From Actinomycetes bacterium (GTDB lineage Bacteria; Actinomycetota; Acidimicrobiia; Acidimicrobiales; RAAP-2), in assembly GCA_021791615.1 (NCBI GenBank), contig JAJYWG010000377.1:1-55727 (forward strand): a stretch of 55,727 bases of DNA, read 5' to 3'. Of this stretch, positions 16,705 through 25,668 are shown one piece after another. The notes under the pieces are model-generated. The model was not told the origin of the DNA. It was given only the letters and a program-made list of their open reading frames with translations, and did no database searches. How positions within the stretch are numbered: position 1 is the stretch's first letter; each line of letters starts with the position of its first letter. The position numbers and the translations under genes are program-made.

Positions 16705-19446
16705 TCACCGCTGCGAGGTGGTGGACGCGGCGAGCCAGGAGCTCCTCAGATCGGTGTAGAGCTGCTCGGTCGCCGGGGCCGGCGAGCCTCCGGGGTCGAT
16801 CTCGTCCACCCGGCGCCGGCAGTCCTCCCATTCGTGACGAAGGGCATCGGTGTCCCCGGCTTCGGCCGCAACCTCCATCGCGGCTCGGGACAGCGACTCG
16901 CTGTAGGGTTCGACCAGGCGGGCCCGGTCGACGGCCCAGCGGGCGAGGTCGAGGTGCCCGGCGTGCCCGGCCAGCCGGGCCAGGCGGCACGCCGCGTCGA
17001 CCAGGGCCGTCGCCGTGCGACGCTCGTGCCCTTCGGCGATCCACCACGAGTAGCCGGACAGGGCACCGACCAGGGGCTCGCCTTCCACCAGGCTGAGGGC
17101 CTCGCGCAAGAGGGCCATGGCTCGCCGTGGCTCGCTGTCGTCGGCCGCGGCCACGAGGGCGACGGCCCTGGCGGCGTCCACGGTCACCGAACCCGAGATC
17201 CGGTAGTGACCGGACTTCGTGGCGAGCGGGAGGTAGGGGTCGCCCGACGGGGACGAGCCCAGCGCCCTCCTCACGGCACCGACGGTGTTGAACAGGGTCT
17301 TGGCCGCAGCATCGGTCTCGGCGGTGCCGAGGACCCGGGTCCTCAGTCGGTCACCGGTGACCACGTCGGGGAAGTGGAGCGCCAGGTAGGCGACGAGCTC
17401 GACCACACGGCGAGCCCGCTTCGGTGTGAGCTCGCCGTTCAGACCTTCGATACGAGGGACGCTGGTGAGGAGGCGGACCTCGACCGGCCCGGGAGCCAGC
17501 GAGATCGACCTCGCCGGGCTCCGGACGACCCCGGTGCCCGACGTTGCCGGCCCGCCGGTCGCCGGCCGTGGAGACCCGGAGTCGTCGCCAACCGGGTCGT
17601 CCGGCCCTGAGATGTCGCCGGAGACGATACCGTCCGGGCCGACCATCCGACACGGATGCAGGGTGAGCCCCAGTGGTTGCACGGTGATCCCCGATTCGTC
17701 GACGAGCAGCGTCAGGTCGGTCGGGGACGTCGGGGTCGTGGTCACGATCCCGCAGCGGGCCGACGTGACGTCGGTGAGGTCCGCCGCATCCCCGAAGAAG
17801 ATCACCGGGCCCACGGCGCCAGTGGCGGCCATCTCGGCCACGGTGGCGTCGTCGGTGACGGTGAGCCGATCAGCCCAGGTCCAGCTCTCGGCGGTCAGCC
17901 GCAGTTGCCAGACCAGGTCGTCAGCTCCTGTCCCGAGGACGGCCAGGACGGTGCCGGCCCCGACCGGTCCGTACCACGTCCCCCGGTCGCCGTCACCGAG
18001 AGCCACCAGCGCCGGGATCCAGGGGTCAACCGTGTCGAGGTCCACCGAGTCCGCCGTGCCGAGTTCCGCGGGGATCCACCAGGTGGTGGGCCCCGACCGT
18101 CGCCAGGGCTCGGGCGCCCAGTCCACCGGGCTCGCCAGGACCAGCTCGACCCCGTCGGGCCCGGCCCGGACCAGCCGGACCGACGGCGCCTGGTGGGCCC
18201 GACCGCTTCGGCCCAGCGCGTCGGCCAGGAGGAAGTTGGCCGTCTCGAGGAGCGTGGAGGCTGGCACGCCCTCGACGAGGCCGGACACCGTGGACGTGCC
18301 GTCGTCCTCGGGGTCGATCCCTGCGGCCCCTGTTGTGCCGAAGTCCACGGGTCCGATCAGGCCGGAGAACGTGCGGGCCCGCCGGGCCCGCCGGGCCCGG
18401 CGGGCCCGGCGGGCGACCAGGGCTGCCGCCAGCGTGCCCGCACCCAGGGCCGCCAGATCGGGAAGGGGGAGCGGACCCTGCTCCTCGGCAGGGCGCTGCC
18501 CGTGGGGGTCGCGCGCCGGGTGGGGGTCGCGCGCCGGTCGGGGGGCTCCGTGAACCGCCGGGCGCAGGATCGCCGGCCTGGGATCCGGCACCCGATCGAC
18601 CGGCGCCGGCACGGCTGTCGTGGCCTTCGCCGTGGTGGCAGGGGCCGTGATCGGTGTGGTGGCGGCACCCGGGTCCGGGAGGACGAGCTGCCACCCCGGC
18701 TCCAGGAGGGAGGGGTCGGTGAACGTCGAGCCACCGGCCATGCCCCGGCCCATGTTGGCCTGGGCGATCAGCGTCCAGTCGCTGCCGTCGTGGTAGAAGC
18801 GCTCGGCGATCGACCACAGGGAGTCTCCGGTGGACACCGTGTACGAAGCGGGAAGGGGTGTCGGGCTCGGGCCGGGTTCCGGTGTCGGCACCGAAGGGGC
18901 GGTCGGGGCTTGGGTCCCGGGCGGAGAGGCGGGTGACCCCGGAGGGTCGAACATCACTCCGGCACTTGCGTAGGACGTGCCGTTCATGGCCAACGATCCG
19001 TCTCGGCCTCCGCCCACGTGTCGCGGGGTGGTCGCCGCCGGCGGCCGCATTCCCAGTCCCGACGCTCCGGCGGGCGCCGAGATAGTCAGCCCGAGCGAAG
19101 CCAGTGCCAAGACTGCGGCCGCAATACGCGTGGCCAGCCAGTCGGGGACTGTGGACCAGTCACCACCTCCGGCGTTCCCGCTGCGAACCCGGACGGCGAC
19201 GGACGCCAGCATTGACCGGCAGCAGCAGGCCCAGGCCATCCACGCCGTCAGCGTGAGGAGGTCCAGCAGGGCACGGCGGGACACGATGTCCCGGCCGGCC
19301 CAATGCGCAGGGACGGGCCAGCCCACCGCGGCGACGAGCACGGCCGGCACGGCGACGAACACCACGATCCCGGCGACGATCCCGGTGACGACTGGCGCCG
19401 CGCCCCCGGTCGTGCGGCGCTCGGTCGGAGACGTGTGATCAGCCAC
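16705..19446 (-). CDS. Membrane-anchored LysM-BTAD regulator
   Basis: A 913-aa protein with two or three N-terminal membrane segments (about 18-45, 60-85, 110-130), a Pro-rich stretch, and a LysM domain at about 200-260 (YTVSTGDSLWSIAERF...LEPGWQLVLP). A basic (RRA)n stretch near 345-358 follows a further hydrophobic segment. A BTAD/SARP-type C-terminus at about 655-910 includes KTLFNTVGAVRRALG. LysM normally binds peptidoglycan, and BTAD is found in SARP transcription activators; the combination suggests coupling of envelope state to a cytoplasmic output. Its start overlaps the stop of the upstream membrane protein. A paralogue lies on the island at 36624. Confidence 0.8.
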   Translation of the reverse strand: MADHTSPTERRTTGGAAPVVTGIVAGIVVFVAVPAVLVAAVGWPVPAHWAGRDIVSRRALLDLLTLTAWMAWACCCRSMLASVAVRVRSGNAGGGDWSTVPDWLATRIAAAVLALASLGLTISAPAGASGLGMRPPAATTPRHVGGGRDGSLAMNGTSYASAGVMFDPPGSPASPPGTQAPTAPSVPTPEPGPSPTPLPASYTVSTGDSLWSIAERFYHDGSDWTLIAQANMGRGMAGGSTFTDPSLLEPGWQLVLPDPGAATTPITAPATTAKATTAVPAPVDRVPDPRPAILRPAVHGAPRPARDPHPARDPHGQRPAEEQGPLPLPDLAALGAGTLAAALVARRARRARRARRARTFSGLIGPVDFGTTGAAGIDPEDDGTSTVSGLVEGVPASTLLETANFLLADALGRSGRAHQAPSVRLVRAGPDGVELVLASPVDWAPEPWRRSGPTTWWIPAELGTADSVDLDTVDPWIPALVALGDGDRGTWYGPVGAGTVLAVLGTGADDLVWQLRLTAESWTWADRLTVTDDATVAEMAATGAVGPVIFFGDAADLTDVTSARCGIVTTTPTSPTDLTLLVDESGITVQPLGLTLHPCRMVGPDGIVSGDISGPDDPVGDDSGSPRPATGGPATSGTGVVRSPARSISLAPGPVEVRLLTSVPRIEGLNGELTPKRARRVVELVAYLALHFPDVVTGDRLRTRVLGTAETDAAAKTLFNTVGAVRRALGSSPSGDPYLPLATKSGHYRISGSVTVDAARAVALVAAADDSEPRRAMALLREALSLVEGEPLVGALSGYSWWIAEGHERRTATALVDAACRLARLAGHAGHLDLARWAVDRARLVEPYSESLSRAAMEVAAEAGDTDALRHEWEDCRRRVDEIDPGGSPAPATEQLYTDLRSSWLAASTTSQR
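18377..18414. repeat. 38-bp perfect G/C palindrome inside coding sequence
   Basis: A perfect self-complementary sequence made only of G and C, centred on GGGCCC at 18393-18398. It encodes part of the (RRA)n basic stretch of the LysM-BTAD protein and could extrude as a cruciform or hairpin. Confidence 0.85.
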
Positions 19447-20173
19447 CCGTCGGTCCTATCGTGAGGAGGTAGGACACCGTGCTCGGAAGCGACGGTGTCT
19501 CGGCGACGGAGACTTCACATGTCCCCGGAGCACCGGCCGGCTCGGGCAACGACACCGAAAGGCCCGACGGGCCCGAGCGGGAGGTGTGGGCCGTAGGGCA
19601 CGAGATCGTAAGGGTCAGCACCGGCGAGCCGGTCCAGTCGGCCGAAGCCACCACCCCATTCGACGCGGGAGCCTGATAGGTGGCCGAGACGTTTTCGGGG
19701 TAGACGAGGTTCCCTGGATCTGACTGGCCGGTACCCGCGGCCGCCGCCGAGACCGCCGTGGTCGGCGAGGGCACCGCGGCGGTCGATGGTGCCGAGACCG
19801 GCGACGCCGGGGCGGACGTCGTCGTGGTGGTAGTCGAGCGGTACGGCTCGGACGAGGCGGAGACCCCGGTGGCAGGGCTCGGGAGCCCTGGGGCGACGGC
19901 GGTGGACGCGGCGAGCGACTCAACCGGCGACGGCTTCGCCATCACCGGGTCGGGCGCCGGCTCGTGGTGTGGAGCTCGACGGACCGTCGTCGGGCGGGCT
20001 CGTGGCACGGCACCTTTCCGGGCCACAGGGGCGGCCATCACCACGGCCATCAACGCCAGCACCACCGCGAGCACGGCCCACGGGCTGGCTCGAACGACCA
20101 GTCGGCGATCACCGTGTCCCGTGGCCCCTCCCTTCCCCCGGAGTTTGCCGAAAGTATACGCATAGTCATGCAA
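19439..20173 (-). CDS. Membrane-anchored Pro/Thr-rich protein of unknown function
   Basis: A 244-aa protein with one N-terminal transmembrane segment (SPWAVLAVVLALMAVVMAAP), a Pro/Ala/Thr-rich exposed stalk, and a C-terminal beta-rich region (VVASADWTGSPVLTLTISC...CEVSVAETPSLPSTVSY). I do not recognise the family. The TTG at 20173 overlaps the upstream gene's stop and its own stop overlaps the LysM-BTAD start, so the three genes form one operon. The start is uncertain. An envelope role with the LysM-BTAD protein is inferred. Confidence 0.6.
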   Translation of the reverse strand: MHDYAYTFGKLRGKGGATGHGDRRLVVRASPWAVLAVVLALMAVVMAAPVARKGAVPRARPTTVRRAPHHEPAPDPVMAKPSPVESLAASTAVAPGLPSPATGVSASSEPYRSTTTTTTSAPASPVSAPSTAAVPSPTTAVSAAAAGTGQSDPGNLVYPENVSATYQAPASNGVVASADWTGSPVLTLTISCPTAHTSRSGPSGLSVSLPEPAGAPGTCEVSVAETPSLPSTVSYLLTIGPTGG

Positions 20174-20909
20174 TCAGTGCCCGTGCGGCCCGATCCCGGC
20201 GGACGGTCGCCTGGCGTCGCGACTCTCCAGTCAGACGGGCCACCTCGGAGACCGGGATGCCCAGTACCTGGTTGGCGTAGAGGGTGGCCGTGTCTGCCGG
20301 ATCCACACCTTGACCGACCAGACCATCGATCGACCGGGCCAACTCCTCGAGGCCCGACGAGTCCTCGGCCCACAGCTGGGTGAGCGGGGCCTCCGGGTCG
20401 AGCTGCGTGGGTGCCGCCCTCTCTCGAAGGGTCCTCTGGTGGAGGAGCTGTCGCCGGAGGCGGCAGCGGACGGCGGAGAGCAGGTCTCCGGCGGCGTAGG
20501 CGCGATCCTGCCCGGACCACTCGGCGATGACCTCCCACGCGGTCGTGATGGCGTCGACGAAGAACACGCCCCCCGACTCCCAGTCCCCACCCCGACCCCA
20601 CGACAGCCGGTGGGCCACGGTGACCAGACCGGGGACCACGGACTGGAGGGCGGCCCGGGGCACCATGGGGTGGACGCCCTGGGATCGGAGCATGGCCCGA
20701 AAGCATCCGGCGGCGCGTTCACGCTCCGCGGGTTCGTGCGCTCCTCTCATGACGACCACCAGCCAACCGAGGTCGGACACCCCGAGCGCCGCCACCTCGG
20801 GTTCGGCCCGTGCCAGCAGTGTGAGGCCGCGGCGGGACGCGGCTCCGTGGCAGGTGGCGTCCCATTCGGCGTTCAAGCGGTCGATTGGCCTGAAAGTGTG
20901 AGGTTCCAT
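20166..20909 (-). CDS. Hypothetical protein with C-terminal helix-turn-helix-like segment
   Basis: A 247-aa soluble protein, first gene of the operon with the membrane stalk protein and the LysM-BTAD regulator. It is mostly helical. The last 40 residues (IPVSEVARLTGESRRQATVRR) look like a helix-turn-helix of the sigma-factor region 4 or replication-initiator kind, but I cannot assign a family. The ATG at 20909 is chosen because the frame upstream is low quality. No strong Shine-Dalgarno sequence is visible. Confidence 0.6.
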   Translation of the reverse strand: MEPHTFRPIDRLNAEWDATCHGAASRRGLTLLARAEPEVAALGVSDLGWLVVVMRGAHEPAERERAAGCFRAMLRSQGVHPMVPRAALQSVVPGLVTVAHRLSWGRGGDWESGGVFFVDAITTAWEVIAEWSGQDRAYAAGDLLSAVRCRLRRQLLHQRTLRERAAPTQLDPEAPLTQLWAEDSSGLEELARSIDGLVGQGVDPADTATLYANQVLGIPVSEVARLTGESRRQATVRRDRAARALIA

Positions 20910-21025
20910 GCGGCAACGGTGACGCCAGAGCCTCCCCCCTTCGCTCCCACCGGTGCTCCACCTCGTCATCACCGGGGAGACGGGACCGCGACGAAGGCGG
21001 GCTCTGGTCCCACCCCGCTTCCCAC

Positions 21026-21031
21026 TACAGT
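21026..21031 (+). promoter_or_regulatory. -10-like hexamer for the 133-aa gene
   Basis: TACAGT ends 7 nt before the GTG at 21039. It is a candidate leaderless promoter in the divergent intergenic space. Confidence 0.4.
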
Positions 21032-21038
21032 GCCCTCC

Positions 21039-21440
21039 GTGGACATCGAGGAGTTCTACGACGCCGACGAGCGTCGCCGTCGCTCACCCGAGATCGAGCT
21101 CGGTCGGGATTGGCGTGACCGTTTCGGAGTCCGCCACGAGCTCAATTGGCTGGAGGACACCGGCGAGCTCTACGTCATGCGTGAGCCGGTGCCCCGGGAG
21201 TGGGCCGATCCCTTCGGGGGAATCCACTACCAGGGCACGCACGAAGTCGAACAAGGCGAGGTCGAGGGGATGACCGTGTCGGTGGTGGGCACCGTGGCCG
21301 CCCGTCCGGCCCTCGAGACTGCCCTCGAGGGATGGGAAGAGGCGATGCCCCATCCCGACAGCGTGGCCTGGCTGGTGGAGCGGCTCCGCCGTCACGGGAT
21401 CCTCGGAACCGCTGACCCGGCCTCGCCCCTGGACGCCTGA
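21039..21440 (+). CDS. Conserved-looking hypothetical protein
   Basis: A 133-aa acidic soluble protein (MDIEEFYDADERRRRSPEIE at the N-terminus) with many Trp and charged residues and no transmembrane segment. I do not recognise the family. The start GTG fits the leaderless promoter at 21026. It converges on the APH-like kinase gene. Codon use matches the backbone genes. Confidence 0.7.
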   Translation: MDIEEFYDADERRRRSPEIELGRDWRDRFGVRHELNWLEDTGELYVMREPVPREWADPFGGIHYQGTHEVEQGEVEGMTVSVVGTVAARPALETALEGWEEAMPHPDSVAWLVERLRRHGILGTADPASPLDA

Positions 21441-21465
21441 ATCGTCGCCCCGGAGCACCGCTGGG

Positions 21466-22554
21466 TCAGCCGCCGGGTGGGGGCAGGCCGAGCATCTGAG
21501 CCGTGAACTGGGTGGCCAGGTTGTTCACGCCCATGTCCGTGTCGGCCGGGAGCTGCCCGCTCCCCACCATGAGATCGGCGAGCCGGCACATGATCACCGA
21601 GAACCGGAAGCCCGAGAACACCTCGTAGTACTCGAGGTCCGCCAGCGGGCGGCCGATGAGCTCGGCGTAGCGCTGCACCGTCTCCTCGCGGCTCGGGAAG
21701 CCCGGTGGCCGAGGTACGTTCAGACCCTCGGTGAACTGACGGTCGAAGTACAGCCACCACCCGAGATCGAGCTCGGGTGGGCCCAACGTGGCCATCTCCC
21801 AGTCGAGCACTGCGGCCGGGGTGAAGTCGTCCCAGATGATGTTGCCCGGGCGTGCGTCTCCCCAGCAGAGAACGGGGTCCCCGTCCCGCCGGGGTCGATG
21901 GTCGACCAGCCAGCGCCACGCGGCCTCGGCCACCGGCTGGGGCCGGCCCTGGGCCGTCCAGTCCAGGAACGCCCGGTAGTAGTCCAATTGCTGGTCGAGG
22001 CCGGGACGTCCCGGCAGGCGCTCCCCGAGGCATCCGAGCCCCAGCCCCCGCCAGTCGGCCCGGTGGACGCGGGCCATGGCCTCCAGGCCCGTCCACCACA
22101 TCCTCTCCTGGTCCGCCGGTGCGGCGTCGACCACCCAGCCCTCCATGGTGTAGGGGAGGTTGTCGGGTGGCACCAGACCGTCGACGTGATCCATGGTGAA
22201 GAAGGGCACGCCCAACCACGACGGGTCGTCCTCGAACCAGCCGAGCTTCGGGAGCGGAAGCCCGATCTGTCCGTCGGCCAGTGCGGCCATCACCCGGTAC
22301 TGGATGGAGAAGTCGGCGTCGAGGAACAAAACGTTGCGGGTGGGTGCCACCCGAACCACCAGTCGCCGGTCGACCGGACCGTCGCTGCCCTGCCAGGAGG
22401 CCCGGCACAGGATCGTCTCGTTCGAGAAACCGTTCGACTCCGGAGCCTGCACGTGGGCGACACCGGGTTCGGCATCAGCCGGGAGGCGGGTGGCCAACCA
22501 CCGGGCCAGGGTGGTCGCCACCTCGTCGGGGTCACGACCGGCGTTGTCGGGCAT
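21466..22554 (-). CDS. APH-like phosphotransferase family protein
   Basis: A 362-aa kinase-fold protein of the aminoglycoside phosphotransferase/choline kinase superfamily. The catalytic loop is LCWGDARPGNIIWDD, near residue 230, and the metal motif is LDWEMATLGPPELDLGWW. In actinobacteria such proteins often sit with acyl-CoA dehydrogenases rather than acting on antibiotics, and the aldehyde dehydrogenase nearby is compatible with that. A substrate cannot be assigned. The ATG at 22554 lies 6 nt after a TAGGCT hexamer on the minus strand. Confidence 0.85.
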   Translation of the reverse strand: MPDNAGRDPDEVATTLARWLATRLPADAEPGVAHVQAPESNGFSNETILCRASWQGSDGPVDRRLVVRVAPTRNVLFLDADFSIQYRVMAALADGQIGLPLPKLGWFEDDPSWLGVPFFTMDHVDGLVPPDNLPYTMEGWVVDAAPADQERMWWTGLEAMARVHRADWRGLGLGCLGERLPGRPGLDQQLDYYRAFLDWTAQGRPQPVAEAAWRWLVDHRPRRDGDPVLCWGDARPGNIIWDDFTPAAVLDWEMATLGPPELDLGWWLYFDRQFTEGLNVPRPPGFPSREETVQRYAELIGRPLADLEYYEVFSGFRFSVIMCRLADLMVGSGQLPADTDMGVNNLATQFTAQMLGLPPPGG

Positions 22555-22560
22555 GGGGGG

Positions 22561-22566
22561 AGCCTA
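22561..22566 (-). promoter_or_regulatory. -10-like hexamer overlapping the upstream stop codon
   Basis: On the minus strand TAGGCT begins with the TAG stop of the diguanylate cyclase gene and ends 6 nt before the ATG at 22554. The arrangement is the same as at 5791. Confidence 0.4.
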
Positions 22567-24057
22567 CCGAGGTGTCGGGTCGAGGGCCGCCGCGGCGCAA
22601 CGGTTCCGGCCGGCCTCCTTGGCCCGGTAGAGGGCATGGTCGGCGCGGTCGATCACCTCGACCACACCCCAGCCCGGCCGGACCGAGGCCAACCCGATGC
22701 TGACCGTCAACTCGATGTCGCCCGCCGTGGTGGCGAAGGGCGCCGAGCCGATCCCCGAGCGCACCCGTTCGGCTACGTCGACCGCCTGCTCCAGCAGGCA
22801 GTGGGGGAGGACGACCAGGAACTCCTCACCGCCGTAGCGGCCGATGCAGTCGCCTGAACGGAGGGCTCGCTGGGCTCGGGCCGCCGCTTCGGCCAGGACC
22901 TGGTCGCCCACCAGGTGTCCGTAACGGTCGTTCACGTCCTTGAAGTGGTCGAGGTCGACCATGGCCAATGAGTACTCGCGGACGGGCTCGGCGGCATCGG
23001 TTGTCCGGCGTCCGGCCGGGACCGGAATCGCAGTGGTGCTGGCGTCGTGGACGCGGTCCAGCACCTCGAAAAGCGCGGCCCTGGTCAGGGTGGAAGTGAG
23101 AGGATCGTGGGTGGACCTCTCGGTCAACTGCTCGTGCTGGGCCAGGAGGCGCCGGTAGAGGCCCCCGACTTCGTGGACCAGGGCGACCAGGACCACGCTG
23201 GCCACGACGATGTCACCGGTCCTCGACAGATACCAGCCCAGGGAGTAGCGCTGGTCGGACAGGACGGCGAACAGCACGTCGAAGACCGATGCCGTCACGG
23301 CCAGGGCCGCCCAACGCTCCACGGTCCCCACTCTGCGGCTCCACACCAAGGCCAGCCCGGCGGCGACCAGGTCCACCGTGAGCACGACACCTTCCACGGC
23401 GTGAGCGGTCCCCGAGTAGTGCTCACCGCGCACCAGTACGGGAAGGTGCTGATCCACGAGCACGAACAGAACCGTGATCGCCGCCACGAGACCGAGCACG
23501 ACGGCGGCACCGGCCAGCACGCCCCGAGGGCGGGCCATCACTAGGGCGATGCTCCTTTGCGGCGACGCCTGGCGGGGCCAGAGGGCGGCGACCACGGCGA
23601 GGGGAAACGCGGTGTGCCAGGCCAACCACACCCAGACCGGAGTGGAGTCGACGGATCCGAGCACGACCAACGTGCTGACCGAACGCCCGAAGGCCAGCCC
23701 GTAGTCCAGCGCGAACAGGGCATAGAGCAGGTACGCCCCCGCCAACCCGGCCAGCCGTAGACCACCCCTCAGGCGGAAGCGCTGGTGTAGGAGGAGGGCA
23801 GTGAGGAGGGCCTCGACGAAGACGGCGGAGAGCTGGGCGGGGAGGAACGCCGGTGTCCGACGGATCGGGACCGATGCGAACGGGGCAGCCACGGCGGCGC
23901 ACAGGACGTAGGCGCCGATGAACAGCACCTGGACTTGTCCGCTGGACGGGCGACGCCACCCAAGGCGCCACCCACGGCGCCACCCGGGGCGACGCTCCTC
24001 GGGGGGCACGGGGTCGAAGGTGTCGGAGGGGGCCGGAGTGGAGGATCCGTCGTTCAT
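22564..24057 (-). CDS. Membrane-bound diguanylate cyclase (GGDEF)
   Basis: Makes cyclic di-GMP from two GTP. The protein is 497 aa. The first 300 or so residues carry several hydrophobic helices, a membrane sensor of the MASE kind that I cannot name exactly. The GGDEF domain follows, with DLDHFKDVNDRYGH and an active-site GGEEF near residue 407. An RSGD sequence five residues upstream matches the inhibitory I-site RxxD, so product feedback is expected. Start: the ATG at 24057. It is divergent from the aldehyde dehydrogenase gene. Confidence 0.92.
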   Translation of the reverse strand: MNDGSSTPAPSDTFDPVPPEERRPGWRRGWRLGWRRPSSGQVQVLFIGAYVLCAAVAAPFASVPIRRTPAFLPAQLSAVFVEALLTALLLHQRFRLRGGLRLAGLAGAYLLYALFALDYGLAFGRSVSTLVVLGSVDSTPVWVWLAWHTAFPLAVVAALWPRQASPQRSIALVMARPRGVLAGAAVVLGLVAAITVLFVLVDQHLPVLVRGEHYSGTAHAVEGVVLTVDLVAAGLALVWSRRVGTVERWAALAVTASVFDVLFAVLSDQRYSLGWYLSRTGDIVVASVVLVALVHEVGGLYRRLLAQHEQLTERSTHDPLTSTLTRAALFEVLDRVHDASTTAIPVPAGRRTTDAAEPVREYSLAMVDLDHFKDVNDRYGHLVGDQVLAEAAARAQRALRSGDCIGRYGGEEFLVVLPHCLLEQAVDVAERVRSGIGSAPFATTAGDIELTVSIGLASVRPGWGVVEVIDRADHALYRAKEAGRNRCAAAALDPTPR

Positions 24058-24157
24058 CGAGATTCACGGTGCCAGGTGGGGCGGTGGTCGCGGATGGAGG
24101 CACGCCGGGCCGGCTGTCGCCGCTCAGTGGCGGTGAGTACCATCATGGACCAAGAAT

Positions 24158-24171
24158 TGGATCACGTTCTA
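24158..24171. promoter_or_regulatory. KstR-like imperfect operator upstream of the aldehyde dehydrogenase
   Basis: TGGATCACGTTCTA matches the mycobacterial KstR consensus TNNAACNNGTTNNA at all but one defined position. A second inverted repeat (GTTCT, 6 nt, AGAAC) overlaps it at about 24166-24181. Together they suggest a TetR-family operator. Identification by eye only. Confidence 0.3.
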
Positions 24172-24201
24172 GTTCGAGAACCGATCACCCGAGGAGGGGC
24201 C

Positions 24202-25668
24202 ATGGCAGTGAAGGACTACGACCGACTGTTCATCGGCGGGGAGTGGGTCTCCCCGCACAGCACCAGGACGATCGAGGTCGTCTCGCCTTCGACCGAAGAA
24301 GTGGTGGCCCGGGTGCCCGATGCCGACGAAGCCGACGTGGACGCCGCGGTCGCAGCGGCGCGCACGGCCTTCGAAGGCGGACCGTGGAGGGAGATGACCC
24401 CGGCCGATCGCGGCGCCATCCTCACGAGGGTGGCCGAGACCATTACGTCCGAGATGGTCGACATGGCCGAGACCATCTCGACGGAGATGGGGTCGCCGGT
24501 GTCGTGGGCCCAGCTGGGTCAGGTGCTGGCGCCGACCATGGTGTTCAACTACTACGCCGGGCTGGCGTCCACGTTCTCGTTCGACGAGGTGCGGACCGGG
24601 GTCTTGAACCCCGAAGTGCTCGTGACCAAGGAGCCGGTGGGGGTGGTCGGGGCCATCGCCCCGTGGAACGTTCCGCTGTTCATCGCTTCGGCCAAGCTCG
24701 CTCCGGCACTCGTCGCCGGGTGCACGGTGGTGTTCAAGCCAGCGCCCGAGACGCCGCTCGACGCCTTCCGCCTGGCCGAGATCTTCGCCGACGCCGGGCT
24801 TCCCCGTGGTGTGCTCTCGGTGCTCCCGGCCGGGCGTGAGGTCGGCGAGCACCTGGTCACCCACCCCGGTGTCGACAAGGTCTCCTTCACCGGCTCGTCG
24901 GCCGCCGGCCGCCGTATCGGCGGGTTGTGCGGCGAGCGCCTGAAGCGATGCACCCTCGAGCTCGGGGGAAAGTCCGCCGCCATCATCCTCGACGATGCCG
25001 ACCTGACCTCCACCCTGGCGAACTTGCTGCCCAACGCCATGATGAACAACGGCCAGGCGTGCATCGCCCAGACCCGGATACTGGCCCCCAGGGGCCGCTA
25101 CGACGAGGTGGTGGACGCGCTGGTCGAAAAGGTGAAAGCCATGCCCGTGGGCGACCCTCTGGACCCGGCCACCGAGGTGGGCCCGCTGGTGGCCGGCCGC
25201 CAGCGGGAGCGGGTCGAGGGCTACCTGCGCAGCGGTGAAGAGCAGGGAGCCAAGGTCGCTGTCGGGGGAGGCCGGCCGGCTGGCCTGGACCGGGGCTACT
25301 ACGTGGAGCCGACGGTGTTCACCGGCGTCGACAATTCGATGAAGATCGCCCAAGAGGAGATCTTCGGTCCGGTACTGGTGGTCATCCCCTACGAGGGAGA
25401 CGCCGAAGCCGTGACCATCGCCAACGACTCGGACTACGGACTGTGCGGTTCGGTGTGGACGGCCGATAACGACCGGGGATTGGGGATTGCCCGGCGAGTC
25501 CGGACCGGGACCTACATGCTCAACACCCCGGTGCCCATAGACTTCGCCACCCCCTTCGGCGGGTACAAGAGCTCGGGGATCGGCCGAGAGTTCGGGCCCG
25601 AGGGCCTGGAGATCTTCTTGGAGAAGAAGTCCATTGCCCTTCCCGGGGGTTACTCACCGGCGCTGTAG
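24202..25668 (+). CDS. NAD(P)-dependent aldehyde dehydrogenase
   Basis: A 488-aa ALDH superfamily enzyme oxidising an aldehyde to a carboxylate. Seen are the Rossmann segment APWNVPLFIASAKLAPALVAG, the SFTGSSAAGRRI turn, the general base Glu in LELGGKSA, the catalytic Cys in NNGQACIAQTR, and EEIFGPVL. The ATG at 24202 follows GAGGAGGGG, a strong ribosome site, so the longer upstream frame is rejected. A KstR-like site upstream hints at lipid-responsive control. Confidence 0.93.
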   Translation: MAVKDYDRLFIGGEWVSPHSTRTIEVVSPSTEEVVARVPDADEADVDAAVAAARTAFEGGPWREMTPADRGAILTRVAETITSEMVDMAETISTEMGSPVSWAQLGQVLAPTMVFNYYAGLASTFSFDEVRTGVLNPEVLVTKEPVGVVGAIAPWNVPLFIASAKLAPALVAGCTVVFKPAPETPLDAFRLAEIFADAGLPRGVLSVLPAGREVGEHLVTHPGVDKVSFTGSSAAGRRIGGLCGERLKRCTLELGGKSAAIILDDADLTSTLANLLPNAMMNNGQACIAQTRILAPRGRYDEVVDALVEKVKAMPVGDPLDPATEVGPLVAGRQRERVEGYLRSGEEQGAKVAVGGGRPAGLDRGYYVEPTVFTGVDNSMKIAQEEIFGPVLVVIPYEGDAEAVTIANDSDYGLCGSVWTADNDRGLGIARRVRTGTYMLNTPVPIDFATPFGGYKSSGIGREFGPEGLEIFLEKKSIALPGGYSPAL

